Source of the DNA: Clostridia bacterium
GTDB taxonomy: Bacteria; Bacillota; Clostridia; Christensenellales; Aristaeellaceae
Length of the DNA: 18,750 nt
Assembly: GCA_024404275.1 (NCBI GenBank)
Contig: JAKSQG010000019.1
Location: 1-18,750 of the forward strand
Reading direction: 5' to 3'
The notes beneath the pieces were generated by a model, which had not been told where the DNA came from, ran no database searches, and saw nothing but the letters and a program-made list of their open reading frames with translations. Positions 1 through 7,973 of the stretch are shown in pieces (position 1 is the first letter of the stretch; each line of letters starts with the position of its first letter). A program made the position numbers and the translations under genes.

Positions 1-2
1 CC

Positions 3-1640
3 ATTGCTGCCCTGTCCGCTGACAAGGAAGCCAACGAGGCCGCCATTGCTGCCCTCACCGCTGACAAGGAAGCCAACGAGGCCGCCATCGCCGCCCTCAC
101 CGCCGACAAGGAGGCCAATGAGGCGCAGATTGCCGCTCTCATCGATGAAAAGGCCTCCGCTGAAGCGCAAGTGCAGCAGCTGACCGCCGGCATGAATGCC
201 GCCGAAGCGCAGGTGGAAGAACTGACCACCCTCAAGACTGCCAACGAAGCCAAGATTGCCGAGCTGACCGCGGGCAAGGAAGCCGCCGAAGCGCAGGCGA
301 CCGAGCTGGCTGCCGTCATTCAGGCGACCGATGCCCGCATCAGCGAGCTGACCGGCTCCGGAACGGAGACCGCGGCGCAGATTGCCGCCCTCACCGCCGA
401 TAACGAAGCCGCCACCGTCCGCATTGCCGAGCTGACCGCCACCAAGGAAGAAGCAGAGACCCGCATCAACGAGCTGACTGCCCTCAAGCAGGAAGCAGAG
501 GCACAGCTGGCTCAGCTGGATGCCGACAAGGCCGCCGCCGAAGCACAGCTGGCCGAACTGGTCAGCGGCAAGGAAGCCGCCGAAGCGCGCATTGCTGAGC
601 TGACCGCCGAATATGCCGCCAACGAAAGCAAGCTGATTGAGCTGAGCGCCTCCCGTGACGCCGCCGAAGCCCGCATCGCCGAGCTGAGCAGCACGGAAGA
701 AAACGCCGCCGAACAGCTCGCCGCCGTCACCGCCGAAAAAGAAGCCGCCGAGGCGCAGATCGCTGCCCTCACCGCCGATAAGAACGCCGGTCTGAGCGAA
801 CTGGCGGAGCTTTCCGCGCAGGTCACCAAAGCCAAGGTACAGATCCTGGTTTTGGAAGCCACCCGTCAGAAGGCCGCCTCGGAGATTGAAACCCTGACTG
901 TCGAAAGAGACAACGCTGACACGCAGATTGCCGAGCTGACCGCCGGCAGTGCCGAGACCGAAAAGAGCATCAGCGAACTGACCGCTCTCAAGGAAGCCGC
1001 TGAAGCGCAGATTGCCGAGCTGAACAGCGCCGAGGGCTCTGTCACCGGCAAACTGGAAGAACTGGCCGCCACCGTCAGCGCCGCCGAGGCGCAGGTGACT
1101 GCCCTGACCGCTGAGAAAGAAACCGCCGAGGCGCAGATTGCCGTCCTGACGACCGAAAAAGAAGCCGCCGAGGCGCAGATCAGCGAGCTGACCGATGGCA
1201 AAGCTTCTGCCGAAGCCAAGACCGAAGAGCTCGCCGCCATCATTGCCGCCGCAGAGGAAAGCATCGTAACCCTGACCGCCGCCAAAGAGGCCGCCGAAGC
1301 GCAGGTCACGGAGCTGACCGCTCTCAAGGCCGAAAACGAAGCCGCCATCGCCGCGCTGACTGCCGGCAAGGAAGCCGCGGAAAGCGAAGCTGCCACGCTG
1401 GCGGCCGAGAAGGAAGCCGCTCTCGCCGAAGTGTCCCGCCTGACTGCCGAAAAGGAAGCCGCCGATGTGCAGATCGCACAGCTGACCGCCGAAAAGGAAG
1501 CTGCCGAAGCCAATATCGAAGCTTTGAACACCTCCATGGCTGCCGCCCAGCAGCAGATCAACGATCTGGCCGCCGGCAAGCAGGCCGCCGAAGCGCAGGT
1601 CGCGCAGTTGACCGCCGATAAGCAGGCCGAAGCCGAAGCC
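3..1640 (+). repeat. 39 tandem 42-bp units encoding 14-residue coiled-coil repeats
   Basis: The period is exactly 42 bp throughout. Copies at the window edge are nearly identical: unit 3-44 differs from unit 45-86 at two bases. Copies further downstream have diverged at the DNA level but keep the protein pattern: hydrophobic residue at 1, Leu at 4, and often KEAAEAQ at 8-14. The array continues beyond the left edge. Confidence 0.9.
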
Positions 1641-2417
1641 TCTGCCGCGCTCATTTATCAGATGGCCGGCACCTTCAAGAGCATGAACGCCTACAAGGAT
1701 GCCAAGGCGCTTTACGAGCAATTGGGCGATTACCTTGATTCCGCCGAGCAGGCCGCCCGCTGTGCCGATAAGATCGCCGAGATCCGCGAACAGTCCTTCA
1801 CCGTCCGCAACTATGTGACCTTCGGTTCCTACGAGCAGGATAACAACCTTGCCAACGGCGCCGAGCCCATTGAGTGGCTGGTGCTGGCCCGCGAGGGCGA
1901 CAAGGCGCTGCTCATCAGCCGCTATGTACTGGACGCCAAGCCCTACCATGCAGGCTATGAAAGCGTCACCTGGCAGGATTGCACGCTGCGTGAGTGGCTG
2001 AACAATGAGTTCATCAACGCCGCCTTCACCAATGCCGAGCAGAACGCCATCCTGATGACTGACTGCGACAACAGCTGCAGACAGAGTTACAGCGGCTGGC
2101 GCAAGGGCAGCAATGACACGCAGGACAAGATCTTCCTGCTGAGCTATCATGAAGCCTTTGTGGATTACTTCTGGGGCGACAGAAGCCGCAAGTGCGTCCC
2201 CACCGCTTACGCCAAGGCGCAGGGCGCCGTAACCAGCAGCGAAAACTTTGTGGCCGGTCAGGAGACCTGCTACTGGTGGACCCGCTCCAACGGCGAGACC
2301 CGCATCCGCGGTGCCGTGGTGTTCTATGACGGTTCCCGCTACCAGCGCGCGGTGGATTACTGCCGCAATGGTGTGCGTCCCGCCATCTGGGTCAACATCG
2401 AATCCGGTCAGTTTTAA
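3..2417 (+). CDS. Large alanine-rich coiled-coil repeat protein with C-terminal DUF6273-type domain (5' end outside window)
   Basis: The frame is open from the first bases of the window, so the true start lies upstream; 804 residues are visible and the stop is TAA. Residues 1-546 are 39 consecutive 14-residue repeats of the type IAELTAEKEAAEAQ, with no indel between 3 and 1640. Ile/Leu/Val at repeat position 1 and Leu at position 4, then Lys or other at 8 and Ala at 11, fit two heptads, so a long helical coiled coil is expected. Residues about 552-592 (FKSMNAYKDAKALYEQLGDY and following) resemble a TPR-like helical pair common before such domains in Clostridia. Residues about 600-804 look like a DUF6273 domain: FGSYEQ, WLVLAREGDKALLISRYVLD, LREWLNNEF, KIFLLSYHEAF, RKCVPTAYA, WWTRS and VRPAIW. 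The function is unknown. A surface stalk carrying a C-terminal head is a reasonable guess, but the N-terminal targeting signal is not in view. Confidence 0.85.
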   Translation: MAALSADKEANEAAIAALTADKEANEAAIAALTADKEANEAQIAALIDEKASAEAQVQQLTAGMNAAEAQVEELTTLKTANEAKIAELTAGKEAAEAQATELAAVIQATDARISELTGSGTETAAQIAALTADNEAATVRIAELTATKEEAETRINELTALKQEAEAQLAQLDADKAAAEAQLAELVSGKEAAEARIAELTAEYAANESKLIELSASRDAAEARIAELSSTEENAAEQLAAVTAEKEAAEAQIAALTADKNAGLSELAELSAQVTKAKVQILVLEATRQKAASEIETLTVERDNADTQIAELTAGSAETEKSISELTALKEAAEAQIAELNSAEGSVTGKLEELAATVSAAEAQVTALTAEKETAEAQIAVLTTEKEAAEAQISELTDGKASAEAKTEELAAIIAAAEESIVTLTAAKEAAEAQVTELTALKAENEAAIAALTAGKEAAESEAATLAAEKEAALAEVSRLTAEKEAADVQIAQLTAEKEAAEANIEALNTSMAAAQQQINDLAAGKQAAEAQVAQLTADKQAEAEASAALIYQMAGTFKSMNAYKDAKALYEQLGDYLDSAEQAARCADKIAEIREQSFTVRNYVTFGSYEQDNNLANGAEPIEWLVLAREGDKALLISRYVLDAKPYHAGYESVTWQDCTLREWLNNEFINAAFTNAEQNAILMTDCDNSCRQSYSGWRKGSNDTQDKIFLLSYHEAFVDYFWGDRSRKCVPTAYAKAQGAVTSSENFVAGQETCYWWTRSNGETRIRGAVVFYDGSRYQRAVDYCRNGVRPAIWVNIESGQF

Positions 2418-2429
2418 GTAAATAAAAGA

Positions 2430-2472
2430 AGCGGTACGCTTATCAAGAATGAAAGCGTACCGCTCTTTTTTA
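2430..2472 (+). terminator. Intrinsic terminator after the coiled-coil gene, probably two-way
   Basis: A perfect 12-bp stem pairs AGCGGTACGCTT (2430-2441) with AAGCGTACCGCT (2453-2464). The loop is 11 nt and a CTTTTTTAT tail follows. On the opposite strand the hairpin is followed by TCTTTTATTT, so it may also stop the nucleoside hydrolase transcript arriving from 2612. Confidence 0.88.
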
Positions 2473-2611
2473 TGCCCATGTGTCAAAGCAATCCAAGCGT
2501 ATGCATATTAATAATATTAATGATATAACTTCCTTTTTCGCGGAAGGTTTGGAAACCTCCTTTTGGGGCATCAAAAAGGGGGTTCCCAACGTCTCGTTTC
2601 CCTTTCTTCGT
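2473..2611. other. Convergent intergenic spacer, AT-rich
   Basis: The spacer between the two convergent gene ends holds an AT-only palindrome (2507-2521, ATTAATA-A-TATTAAT). It also holds imperfect inverted repeats around 2528-2595, for example GGAAACCTCCTTTT against AAAAAGGGGGTTCC. These may be degraded terminator hairpins for the minus-strand gene. No coding potential was seen. Confidence 0.4.
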
Positions 2612-3565
2612 TCACCGCTCGCCGCGCAGACGGGCAAACAAGTCATCAAACAGCGCGTCGCGCTTGATATGATACACATAGCGCACGGGATGACGGCGCC
2701 CATCCTGTGCCCACCGGTGGTCATACTCCGGTATGGGCGCGGGAATCAGCTCATCCAGCATAAATTTTCCCGTCAGCCAGCCCACCGCCGTCACATCCCA
2801 GATGGGCTTGGACCAGCAGTGTACCTTGCTGCGTGCGGAACACTCGGAGACCGTATAATCATACAGATAATCGCACAGCGCGTTCTGCCCCTTCAGGTTC
2901 TCCCTCAGCTCGGGCTCCGTCGTGGCGAAAGCCGATACCACGCCATTGCAGGGCAGCAGTACCACCGCCGCGCCGCTGCGCAGCACCACGCGCCCCGCAG
3001 CCACATCCTGCATCATGTTGAACTCATGATTATCATGCCAGTGCAGGGCGTGCCCACCCAGCCAGACAATGACGATGCGGTCTCGGATCCGCGGCTCCAG
3101 CAGCAGCGCCGACGCCACATTGGTGATGGCAGCGATGGCGATCACATACAGCGGCTTTTCCGGCGTATACTGCATGGCTCTTGCCGCAAGGTCCCGTGCA
3201 GCAGGAGAATCCACCGCCGTTTTTTCATCCGGCAGATAGTCGGGCGAGCCGTCAAACACATTTTCTTTCATATCCTCCCGGCCCATCAGGGTCAGGATAT
3301 GTTCAATTTCCGCCCGGCTTTTTTTCATGCCGATGGCCGGCGTTTCCGCCTTATCGTTGCCGAAGGGCGCTGCATAGATTGCCTGCAGGCAGATTTTCTC
3401 TTCCGACAAAAGCAGATAGGCCAAAGCGAACTGGTCGTCGATCTCGTTATAGGTATCGGTATCCAGTACCGCGTCCACCTTCCCCTGTGGTCTTTCAAGG
3501 CGGCGGAGCAGGGCGGCATTGTCGAATTCGCCCGGCTGTTCCATGTCAAAGAAAGCATATTTCAT
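2612..3565 (-). CDS. Nucleoside hydrolase (IUNH family)
   Basis: The 317-aa product (stop TGA) matches the inosine-uridine-preferring nucleoside hydrolase family, which cleaves the N-glycosidic bond of nucleosides to a base and ribose. The N-terminal metal motif is DTDTYNEIDD (Asp35, Asp37, Asp43, Asp44). Also present are EFN followed by a downstream Asp-Val-Ala (HEFNMMQDVAAG), and KPIWDVTAVGWL near the C terminus, which supplies the usual last Asp. The motif is two residues longer than classical DTDPGxDD and fits a known subgroup, so the substrate is uncertain. The ATG at 3563-3565 was chosen because AGGGG lies 11 nt upstream, and because the longer in-frame ATG at 3595 sits inside the -10 box. 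The product is probably cytoplasmic. Released ribose could connect to RpiB and uptake by UraA encoded nearby; that link is inferred. Confidence 0.88.
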   Translation of the reverse strand: MKYAFFDMEQPGEFDNAALLRRLERPQGKVDAVLDTDTYNEIDDQFALAYLLLSEEKICLQAIYAAPFGNDKAETPAIGMKKSRAEIEHILTLMGREDMKENVFDGSPDYLPDEKTAVDSPAARDLAARAMQYTPEKPLYVIAIAAITNVASALLLEPRIRDRIVIVWLGGHALHWHDNHEFNMMQDVAAGRVVLRSGAAVVLLPCNGVVSAFATTEPELRENLKGQNALCDYLYDYTVSECSARSKVHCWSKPIWDVTAVGWLTGKFMLDELIPAPIPEYDHRWAQDGRRHPVRYVYHIKRDALFDDLFARLRGER

Positions 3566-3593
3566 ATCGGTCTCATCCCCTTTTTCTGCACGC

Positions 3594-3623
3594 ATTATAG
3601 CACGGCATTTCCGCCCCTGTCAA
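3594..3623 (-). promoter_or_regulatory. Sigma-A promoter of the nucleoside hydrolase gene
   Basis: On the minus strand, TTGACA (3618-3623), an 18-bp spacer and TATAAT (3594-3599). Transcription should begin near 3587, about 22 nt before the ATG. Confidence 0.85.
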
Positions 3624-3638
3624 TTTGCCGCATTGACA
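3618..3638. promoter_or_regulatory. Palindrome built from the two divergent -35 boxes (candidate operator)
   Basis: TGTCAAT (3618-3624) and ATTGACA (3632-3638) are exact inverted repeats around a 7-nt centre. Each arm contains one of the two diverging -35 hexamers. A single dimeric regulator here would block both promoters. The symmetry may instead simply follow from two identical -35 boxes facing away from each other. Confidence 0.5.
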
Positions 3639-3661
3639 TCCCCCATCCGCAAGGGTATAAT
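3633..3661 (+). promoter_or_regulatory. Perfect-consensus sigma-A promoter of the tandem secreted protein genes
   Basis: TTGACA (3633-3638), a 17-bp spacer and TATAAT (3656-3661). The expected start is near 3668, about 30 nt before the ATG at 3698. Confidence 0.9.
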
Positions 3662-3697
3662 ACGGTCAGAATCTTTCCAGATTGTGAGGTGACCGAT

Positions 3698-4534
3698 ATG
3701 CTCAGGCGATGTATGGCGCTGCTGCTGATGCTTTTTTTGCTTCTGCCGCCCGCATTTGCAGAGGAAAAGCTGCCGCTCAGCGCCGTGAATGCCGATGATA
3801 CCTTTACGGTCTATCTCAAGCAGAAGTATCATGTCATTGCCGCCGACGGCGCCGACAAATACCTCTACCGTGTGCAGCAGGGCAGCTGCACGGATGGACG
3901 CTATTACTACATCATCAAAGAAAACCAAAAGGTGCACGACTGTTCCGTTTGGAAGCTTGACCTTGAAACTTGGGAACCGGTCGACATTGCCTTCTCCCTG
4001 CCGCTGGGGCACGGCAACGATATGACCTATAACCCCGTCACAAACGAGCTGCTGGCGGTACACTACAAGCCCGAAAGAAACCGCATCACACGCCTTGACC
4101 CCGATACACTGCAGGTGCTGGGCACGCTTGAAATGCCCTACGAAAGCTTCTGCATCGGCTATTGCCGTGAGAGGGATCAGTACATCATCGGCGTGGCGGA
4201 CACCTATCAGTTTTACATCACCGACAGCGAGTTTCATGTGCTGTCCTATCATTATGGGTTGGATACAGGACTCATCACCCAAGGCGTGGACTGTGACGAG
4301 AACTATATCTATTTTCCGATGAACAGCAAGGATAAAAAGACGGTGGTCATTCTGGTCTATGACTGGGACGGCAACTATGTCAACACGCTGAAGCTCGGTA
4401 TCTTCCGTGAAATTGAAAGCATGTCACATGACGGCGATACCTGGTACATTGCCTTCAACGATTTCGGCAGCTGGGTCTACACCGCCACCATGACCGAAAA
4501 AGAGGGCAAGACCGTTTATCCGTGGGAAAAATAA
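3698..4534 (+). CDS. Secreted beta-propeller-like protein of unknown function, first of tandem pair
   Basis: The 278-aa product begins with a Sec signal peptide (two Arg residues, then MALLLMLFLLL and PPAFA before EEK). The mature part has short repeats typical of propeller blades: VQQGSCTDGRYYYI, VWKLDLETWEPV, HGNDMTYNP, RLDPDTLQVLGTL, YIIGVADTYQFYI, GVDCDENYIYFP, VYDWDGNYVNTL and IESMSHDGDTWYIAF. The start at 3698 was chosen because GAGGTG lies 7 nt upstream and the signal peptide begins there. The open frame upstream of it is only the mirror of the nucleoside hydrolase. No catalytic motif was recognised. It is followed after 15 nt by a paralogue, and both probably share one transcript. Stop is TAA. 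Confidence 0.82.
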   Translation: MLRRCMALLLMLFLLLPPAFAEEKLPLSAVNADDTFTVYLKQKYHVIAADGADKYLYRVQQGSCTDGRYYYIIKENQKVHDCSVWKLDLETWEPVDIAFSLPLGHGNDMTYNPVTNELLAVHYKPERNRITRLDPDTLQVLGTLEMPYESFCIGYCRERDQYIIGVADTYQFYITDSEFHVLSYHYGLDTGLITQGVDCDENYIYFPMNSKDKKTVVILVYDWDGNYVNTLKLGIFREIESMSHDGDTWYIAFNDFGSWVYTATMTEKEGKTVYPWEK

Positions 4535-4549
4535 AGGAGGAAATGAAAC

Positions 4550-5353
4550 ATGAAAAAGTTGATCAGTCTGCTGCTTGTTCTTCTGCTGCTCTGCCCCGCC
4601 GTACTGGCGGAGGACACCCTGTTTGGCGTGATTGAGCCCGATGTCAATTACAAGATCACCCTGACCCGCAAGGCGGTGCTCAAGGGCGGCGATACCTTCA
4701 AGACCATGAACTACCACGTGCAGCAGGGCAGCGCCACCGACGGCACCTATGCCTATTTTGTGCTGGAGGATCAGCATCAGTCCCTCGGCTCCATCTGGAA
4801 GGTGGATATGAGCACCTGGAAGGTCGTCGACACCATGTACGACCTGCCCATTGATCACGGCAACGACATGACCTACAACCCCGGCAAGCATCAGCTGGTG
4901 GTGGTCAACAATAAGCCCCATTACAACACCCTCACCTTTATCGACCCCGATACGCTGACCATCATTGAGACCAAAAAGCTTACCGCCGACATGTATGCCA
5001 TCGCCTACAACCCCGCAAGCGACCGTTATGTCATCGGTCTGAGCGGCAGCTGGAACTTTATGATCACTGATGGTGAGTTCAACGTGCAGCACCTGTGCAT
5101 CGGCAAGGATACCGGTCTGGTCAAGCAGGGTGTGGAGTGTGATGACAGCTACATCTATTTCCCGCAGTGCAAGTCCGACAACAGCATCAACCAGTTGGTG
5201 GTGTATGACTGGGAAGGCAACTATGTCAACACCATCCGCGTTTCCGCCTATCAGGAAATCGAAAGCCTGTTCCACAATGAGAACGGTACCTACATCGCCT
5301 TCAACGCCAGCGGCAGCTCCATTTACGAAGCCAAGCTGAACATCATCGAATAA
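4550..5353 (+). CDS. Secreted beta-propeller-like protein, paralogue of the upstream gene
   Basis: The 267-aa product starts with a Sec signal peptide (MKKLISLLLVLLLLCPAVLA before EDT). There is no good lipobox, so it is probably released or surface-associated rather than a lipoprotein. The body aligns with the preceding protein along its length: VQQGSATDGTYAYFVL, IWKVDMSTWKVVDTM, DHGNDMTYNP, FIDPDTLTIIETKKL, YVIGLSGSWNFMITD, GVECDDSYIYFP, VYDWEGNYVNTIRV and IESLFHNENGTYIAF. A strong AAAGGAGG site lies 9 nt before the ATG. The function is unknown; tandem duplication of one ancestral gene is the simple explanation. Stop is TAA, followed by a strong hairpin. Confidence 0.85.
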   Translation: MKKLISLLLVLLLLCPAVLAEDTLFGVIEPDVNYKITLTRKAVLKGGDTFKTMNYHVQQGSATDGTYAYFVLEDQHQSLGSIWKVDMSTWKVVDTMYDLPIDHGNDMTYNPGKHQLVVVNNKPHYNTLTFIDPDTLTIIETKKLTADMYAIAYNPASDRYVIGLSGSWNFMITDGEFNVQHLCIGKDTGLVKQGVECDDSYIYFPQCKSDNSINQLVVYDWEGNYVNTIRVSAYQEIESLFHNENGTYIAFNASGSSIYEAKLNIIE

Positions 5354-5375
5354 CGGGAACACAATAAAACAGACA

Positions 5376-5424
5376 GGGAGGTCACACTTTTCGCAGCCGA
5401 AAAGCGTGACCTCCCCTTATTTTC
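5376..5424. terminator. Two-way terminator between convergent operons
   Basis: An 18-bp stem (5376-5393 with 5398-5415, one A-C mismatch on the plus strand, G-U on the minus) closes on a 4-nt loop (CAGC). On the plus strand CTTATTTT follows. On the minus strand TGTCTGTTTTATT follows. It should stop both the secreted-protein transcript and the hexosaminidase operon. Confidence 0.85.
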
Positions 5425-5432
5425 ACCGTATA

Positions 5433-7229
5433 TCAGATACCGTCAAACTGCGGGCTGACATAGACCTGGAAGAACTGAATGCCGTCCTTGCGGGAGGCTT
5501 CCAATTCAGGGTATTCCAGCTCCTCAATGACCGGCAGCCTGCCGTCACAATAGCAATTCAGCGTATAGCTGACGTCCTTCAATCTGCCCTTCACAGCACC
5601 ATAGCGCAGAGTGATATTCTCCCAGCCCAAACGCTTATAGGACGCCCACCACAGGGTGCGGTGTGCCTCTTCCAGCGCGTCATAAAGCTTTACCAAAGCG
5701 GGAATCTTTTCTTCCGCAATGCGGCGCAGGGCGGAAGCATCCTTTTTCTTATACGCCGCACGCAACTGAAGGATCAACTGCGCCTTCTCATATGCCACAC
5801 GGAACAGCGCCGCGCCGTAGCGGCAGCGGGGATCGTTCTCGCACAGTGCCATGCGCCGCAGACCTTCCGCGTACTGCTCCGCCGCCGCTGCCAGATTGGG
5901 CTGATGCGGCAGAAGCGGATACAGCAGATCACAATAGATCAGGCCTTTGCCTGTGCGGTCATCGGTCTCATCCTTGTAGAAGCAGCCGAAGCCCTCGTAC
6001 ACCTCCCACGGCAAGCCGGTCAGCGTTTCCGCCATATGACGGGCTTCGTCCATGTCATAATCTTCCCCGCGCCAGCAAGCCTCGGAAAACAGCGTCATCT
6101 GGCTCATGGCCAGAAAATAATCGGTCTCGGTGCCGTCATCGCCCCACATGGTAGCGATCGCCGTGCGTACACCATGGCGCGCACAGGCTTTCAGGGCGGG
6201 TACCATGGTGGCATCCGTGCGCTTGACCTGCGGCATAAAGCCGCTCCACGTCCATACGCCGCCGGCAAACACGGTATTCTCGCTCATGCGTTCATGCTCG
6301 GACAGCATGTGCTCGTACCAGCGGTCCTCCATGTGGTAGTAGTCCCAGTAGACCATATCCACGTCGGGCAATCCGGCGATCACGCTCTATGGCAGATGGG
6401 AATCCAGATCGTAATATTCGTTCTGCTCCGAGCCCAGGCGGAAGAACATATCGCTCCACATCATGGCGTGGAAATGATACTTTTCGCAAAGATCGACCAC
6501 GCGCTTCAGATGACGCTTAAGCAGCTCGTAGCGATCCACCACACCGTATTTGCGCAGGTAGCGGATAAGGCCCATGTTATGCGCCTCATCCATGCCGATG
6601 TGCAGACGATTGGTACGGAAGCATTCACGGATGATCTTGATCTCCGCCTCGATGAACCGGTAGGTCTCTTCCTCATCGGCCATCAGGCAGTCATCGGTAT
6701 CCTTCAGATGGGATACAGCCTTCCACTGCAAAAACTGCCCCAAATGCGCCAGCGTCTGGATCTGCGGCAGCAGTTCGACGCCAAGGCTTGCCGCGTAATC
6801 GTCCAGCTCCTTGAGCTCCTCCGCGGTGTAGCGGCCGCGCAGATGCCCGAAGTAGGGATATTCGGGCACCGTGTAGGTATCCTCCATATACATGACAAAC
6901 AGGTTCATGCCGAGGGCTGCCATGGCGGCGATGTACTTTTTGCAGGCAGCCATCGTCATCACCGCACCGCGTGAGCAATCGATGAAGGCACCGCAGGAAG
7001 CAATGTGCCGCGATTCCCGGATATGCAGCTCCGTTTTGCCGTCTGCAACGGCCTGAACGAGCAAGAACACACCGCGTGCGAGGGCGGTTTTGTCCTCGGC
7101 GGCGATGGAGGCCGTACTGCCGTTCCACTCAACGGTCAGCCCGGCGCCGTCACAGACATCGATATCAAACGGAAAGCGCTTTCCGACGGTGCTTTCCACC
7201 GTTTGGCGGATGAATTCCATCTGCTCCAT
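5433..7229 (-). CDS. GH20-like beta-N-acetylhexosaminidase interrupted by an in-frame TAG codon
   Basis: Read through the TAG at codon 281, this is a 598-residue protein, the expected size for a GH20-type family with an N-terminal alpha/beta domain and a (beta/alpha)8 barrel. Residues about 1-75 form the N-terminal domain and the barrel starts near AFIDCSRGAV (81). The adjacent Asp-Glu pair in LHIGMDEAHNMG (Asp214, Glu215) matches the GH20 catalytic pair. After the TAG the frame continues with DMVYWDYYHMEDRWYEHML and FAGGVWTWSGFMPQ, which are barrel strands needed for the active site, and then a helical C-terminal region. The ATG at 7229 was chosen because GGTGAGGAG ends 7 nt upstream; a GTG at 7244 is less likely. 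It is the last gene of a three-gene operon. The cause may be a nonsense mutation, UAG recoding or an assembly error; a 280-aa truncated form would lack half the barrel. Final stop is TGA. Confidence 0.8.
6387..6389 (-). other. In-frame TAG inside the GH20-like gene
   Basis: The minus-strand codons read GAT TCC CAT CTG CCA TAG AGC GTG, giving DSHLP, amber, SVIAGLPDVD. Both sides are in the same frame, with no indel and no nearby second stop. From memory of related proteins, this position often has Glu or another polar residue in the stretch before the VYWDYY strand. Confidence 0.9.
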
Positions 7230-7233
7230 ATGA

Positions 7234-7947
7234 TTACTCCTCACCGATCTTTTTGATATGGGGAGAATACAGCTTTTCCACGCGATACATGGGCTTCACC
7301 CATTCCACGGCGTTCCTGATCACCGTCTGCACGTTGGGATCGTAGAAGATGGGGAAGGTCTCGTGACCGGGCTGGAAATAGAAGATGCGGCCGTTTTCAC
7401 GATGGAAGGTGCAGGCGGAGCGGAACACCTCACCGCCCTCATACCAGCCGATCATCAGCACCTGATCGGGCTCGGGCAGGGTGAAGGGCTCGCTGTAGGT
7501 CTCCTCATGCTCCAGCTCAAAATAGCGTCCGATGCCGCGCATGATGGGATGGGAGGGGCAGATGTTCCACAGGCGTTCCATATCGCCGTCCTCACGCCAG
7601 CTGACATCGCAGGAGGTGCCCATCAGCAGACGGAAGGGCTTGGAATGATGACCGCTGTGCAGGAAGATGATGCCCATGCCCTTCAGCACAGCGTTTCTGA
7701 CACGCTGCGCCACCTCGTCGGGCACGGCGGAATGGCGCAGATGACCCCACCAGAGCATGACATCGGTATCGTCCAGCACCTCATCGGTGATCTCTTCGAT
7801 GGTTTCCAGCGTAAAGCAGCGAACTTCGTTTTCATCCGAACGCAGGAAATCAGCCAGAGCGCCATGAATGCCCTGCGGATATACCTCGCGGACTTTTTCT
7901 TCGGTCTGCTCGTGATAAAATTCATTATAAATGGTAATTTTCGTCAT
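7234..7947 (-). CDS. ThuA-like (trehalose utilization) protein
   Basis: The 237-aa product fits the ThuA family, a class I glutamine-amidotransferase-like fold often found beside Gfo/Idh/MocA dehydrogenases in carbohydrate catabolism. Visible motifs are ITIYNEF at the N terminus, DVMLWWGHLRHSAV, GMGIIFLHSGHHSKPF, ICPSHPIMRGI, ETYSEPF, GWYEGGEVFRS, GRIFYFQPGHE and NAVEWV near the end. The family's reaction is poorly defined; in rhizobia ThuA and ThuB act in conversion of trehalose-type disaccharides to 3-keto derivatives. AAGGAG lies 10 nt before the ATG. It starts 26 nt after the dehydrogenase, and its stop (TAA) overlaps the ribosome binding site of the GH20-like gene, suggesting coupled translation. 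Confidence 0.87.
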   Translation of the reverse strand: MTKITIYNEFYHEQTEEKVREVYPQGIHGALADFLRSDENEVRCFTLETIEEITDEVLDDTDVMLWWGHLRHSAVPDEVAQRVRNAVLKGMGIIFLHSGHHSKPFRLLMGTSCDVSWREDGDMERLWNICPSHPIMRGIGRYFELEHEETYSEPFTLPEPDQVLMIGWYEGGEVFRSACTFHRENGRIFYFQPGHETFPIFYDPNVQTVIRNAVEWVKPMYRVEKLYSPHIKKIGEE

Positions 7948-7973
7948 TGTCTTCAGGCTCCTTCACTCATTGA

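Noticed and set aside
3..1640. CRISPR-like or satellite array
   Set aside because: There are no spacers; the 42-bp period encodes a continuous 14-residue protein repeat.
512..1654. Two long Ser/Ala-rich minus-strand frames opposite the repeat array
   Set aside because: They are the mirror of the GC-rich 42-bp repeats; low-complexity sequence with no ribosome binding site and no family motif.
3566..3595. Longer nucleoside hydrolase start at 3595
   Set aside because: The ATG overlaps the TATAAT box, so it would not be in the transcript.
2480..3697. Apparent 400-codon N-terminal extension of the first propeller-like gene
   Set aside because: It lies opposite the nucleoside hydrolase; the promoter, ribosome binding site and signal peptide all place the start at 3698.
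6381..6383. GTG after the TAG as the start of a separate protein
   Set aside because: There is no ribosome binding site, and it would begin in the middle of a catalytic barrel; the two halves are one gene.
5406..6974. 522-codon plus-strand frame across the GH20-like gene
   Set aside because: His/Gln-rich mirror frame without motifs; the opposite strand encodes recognisable GH20 sequence. It does not explain the TAG.
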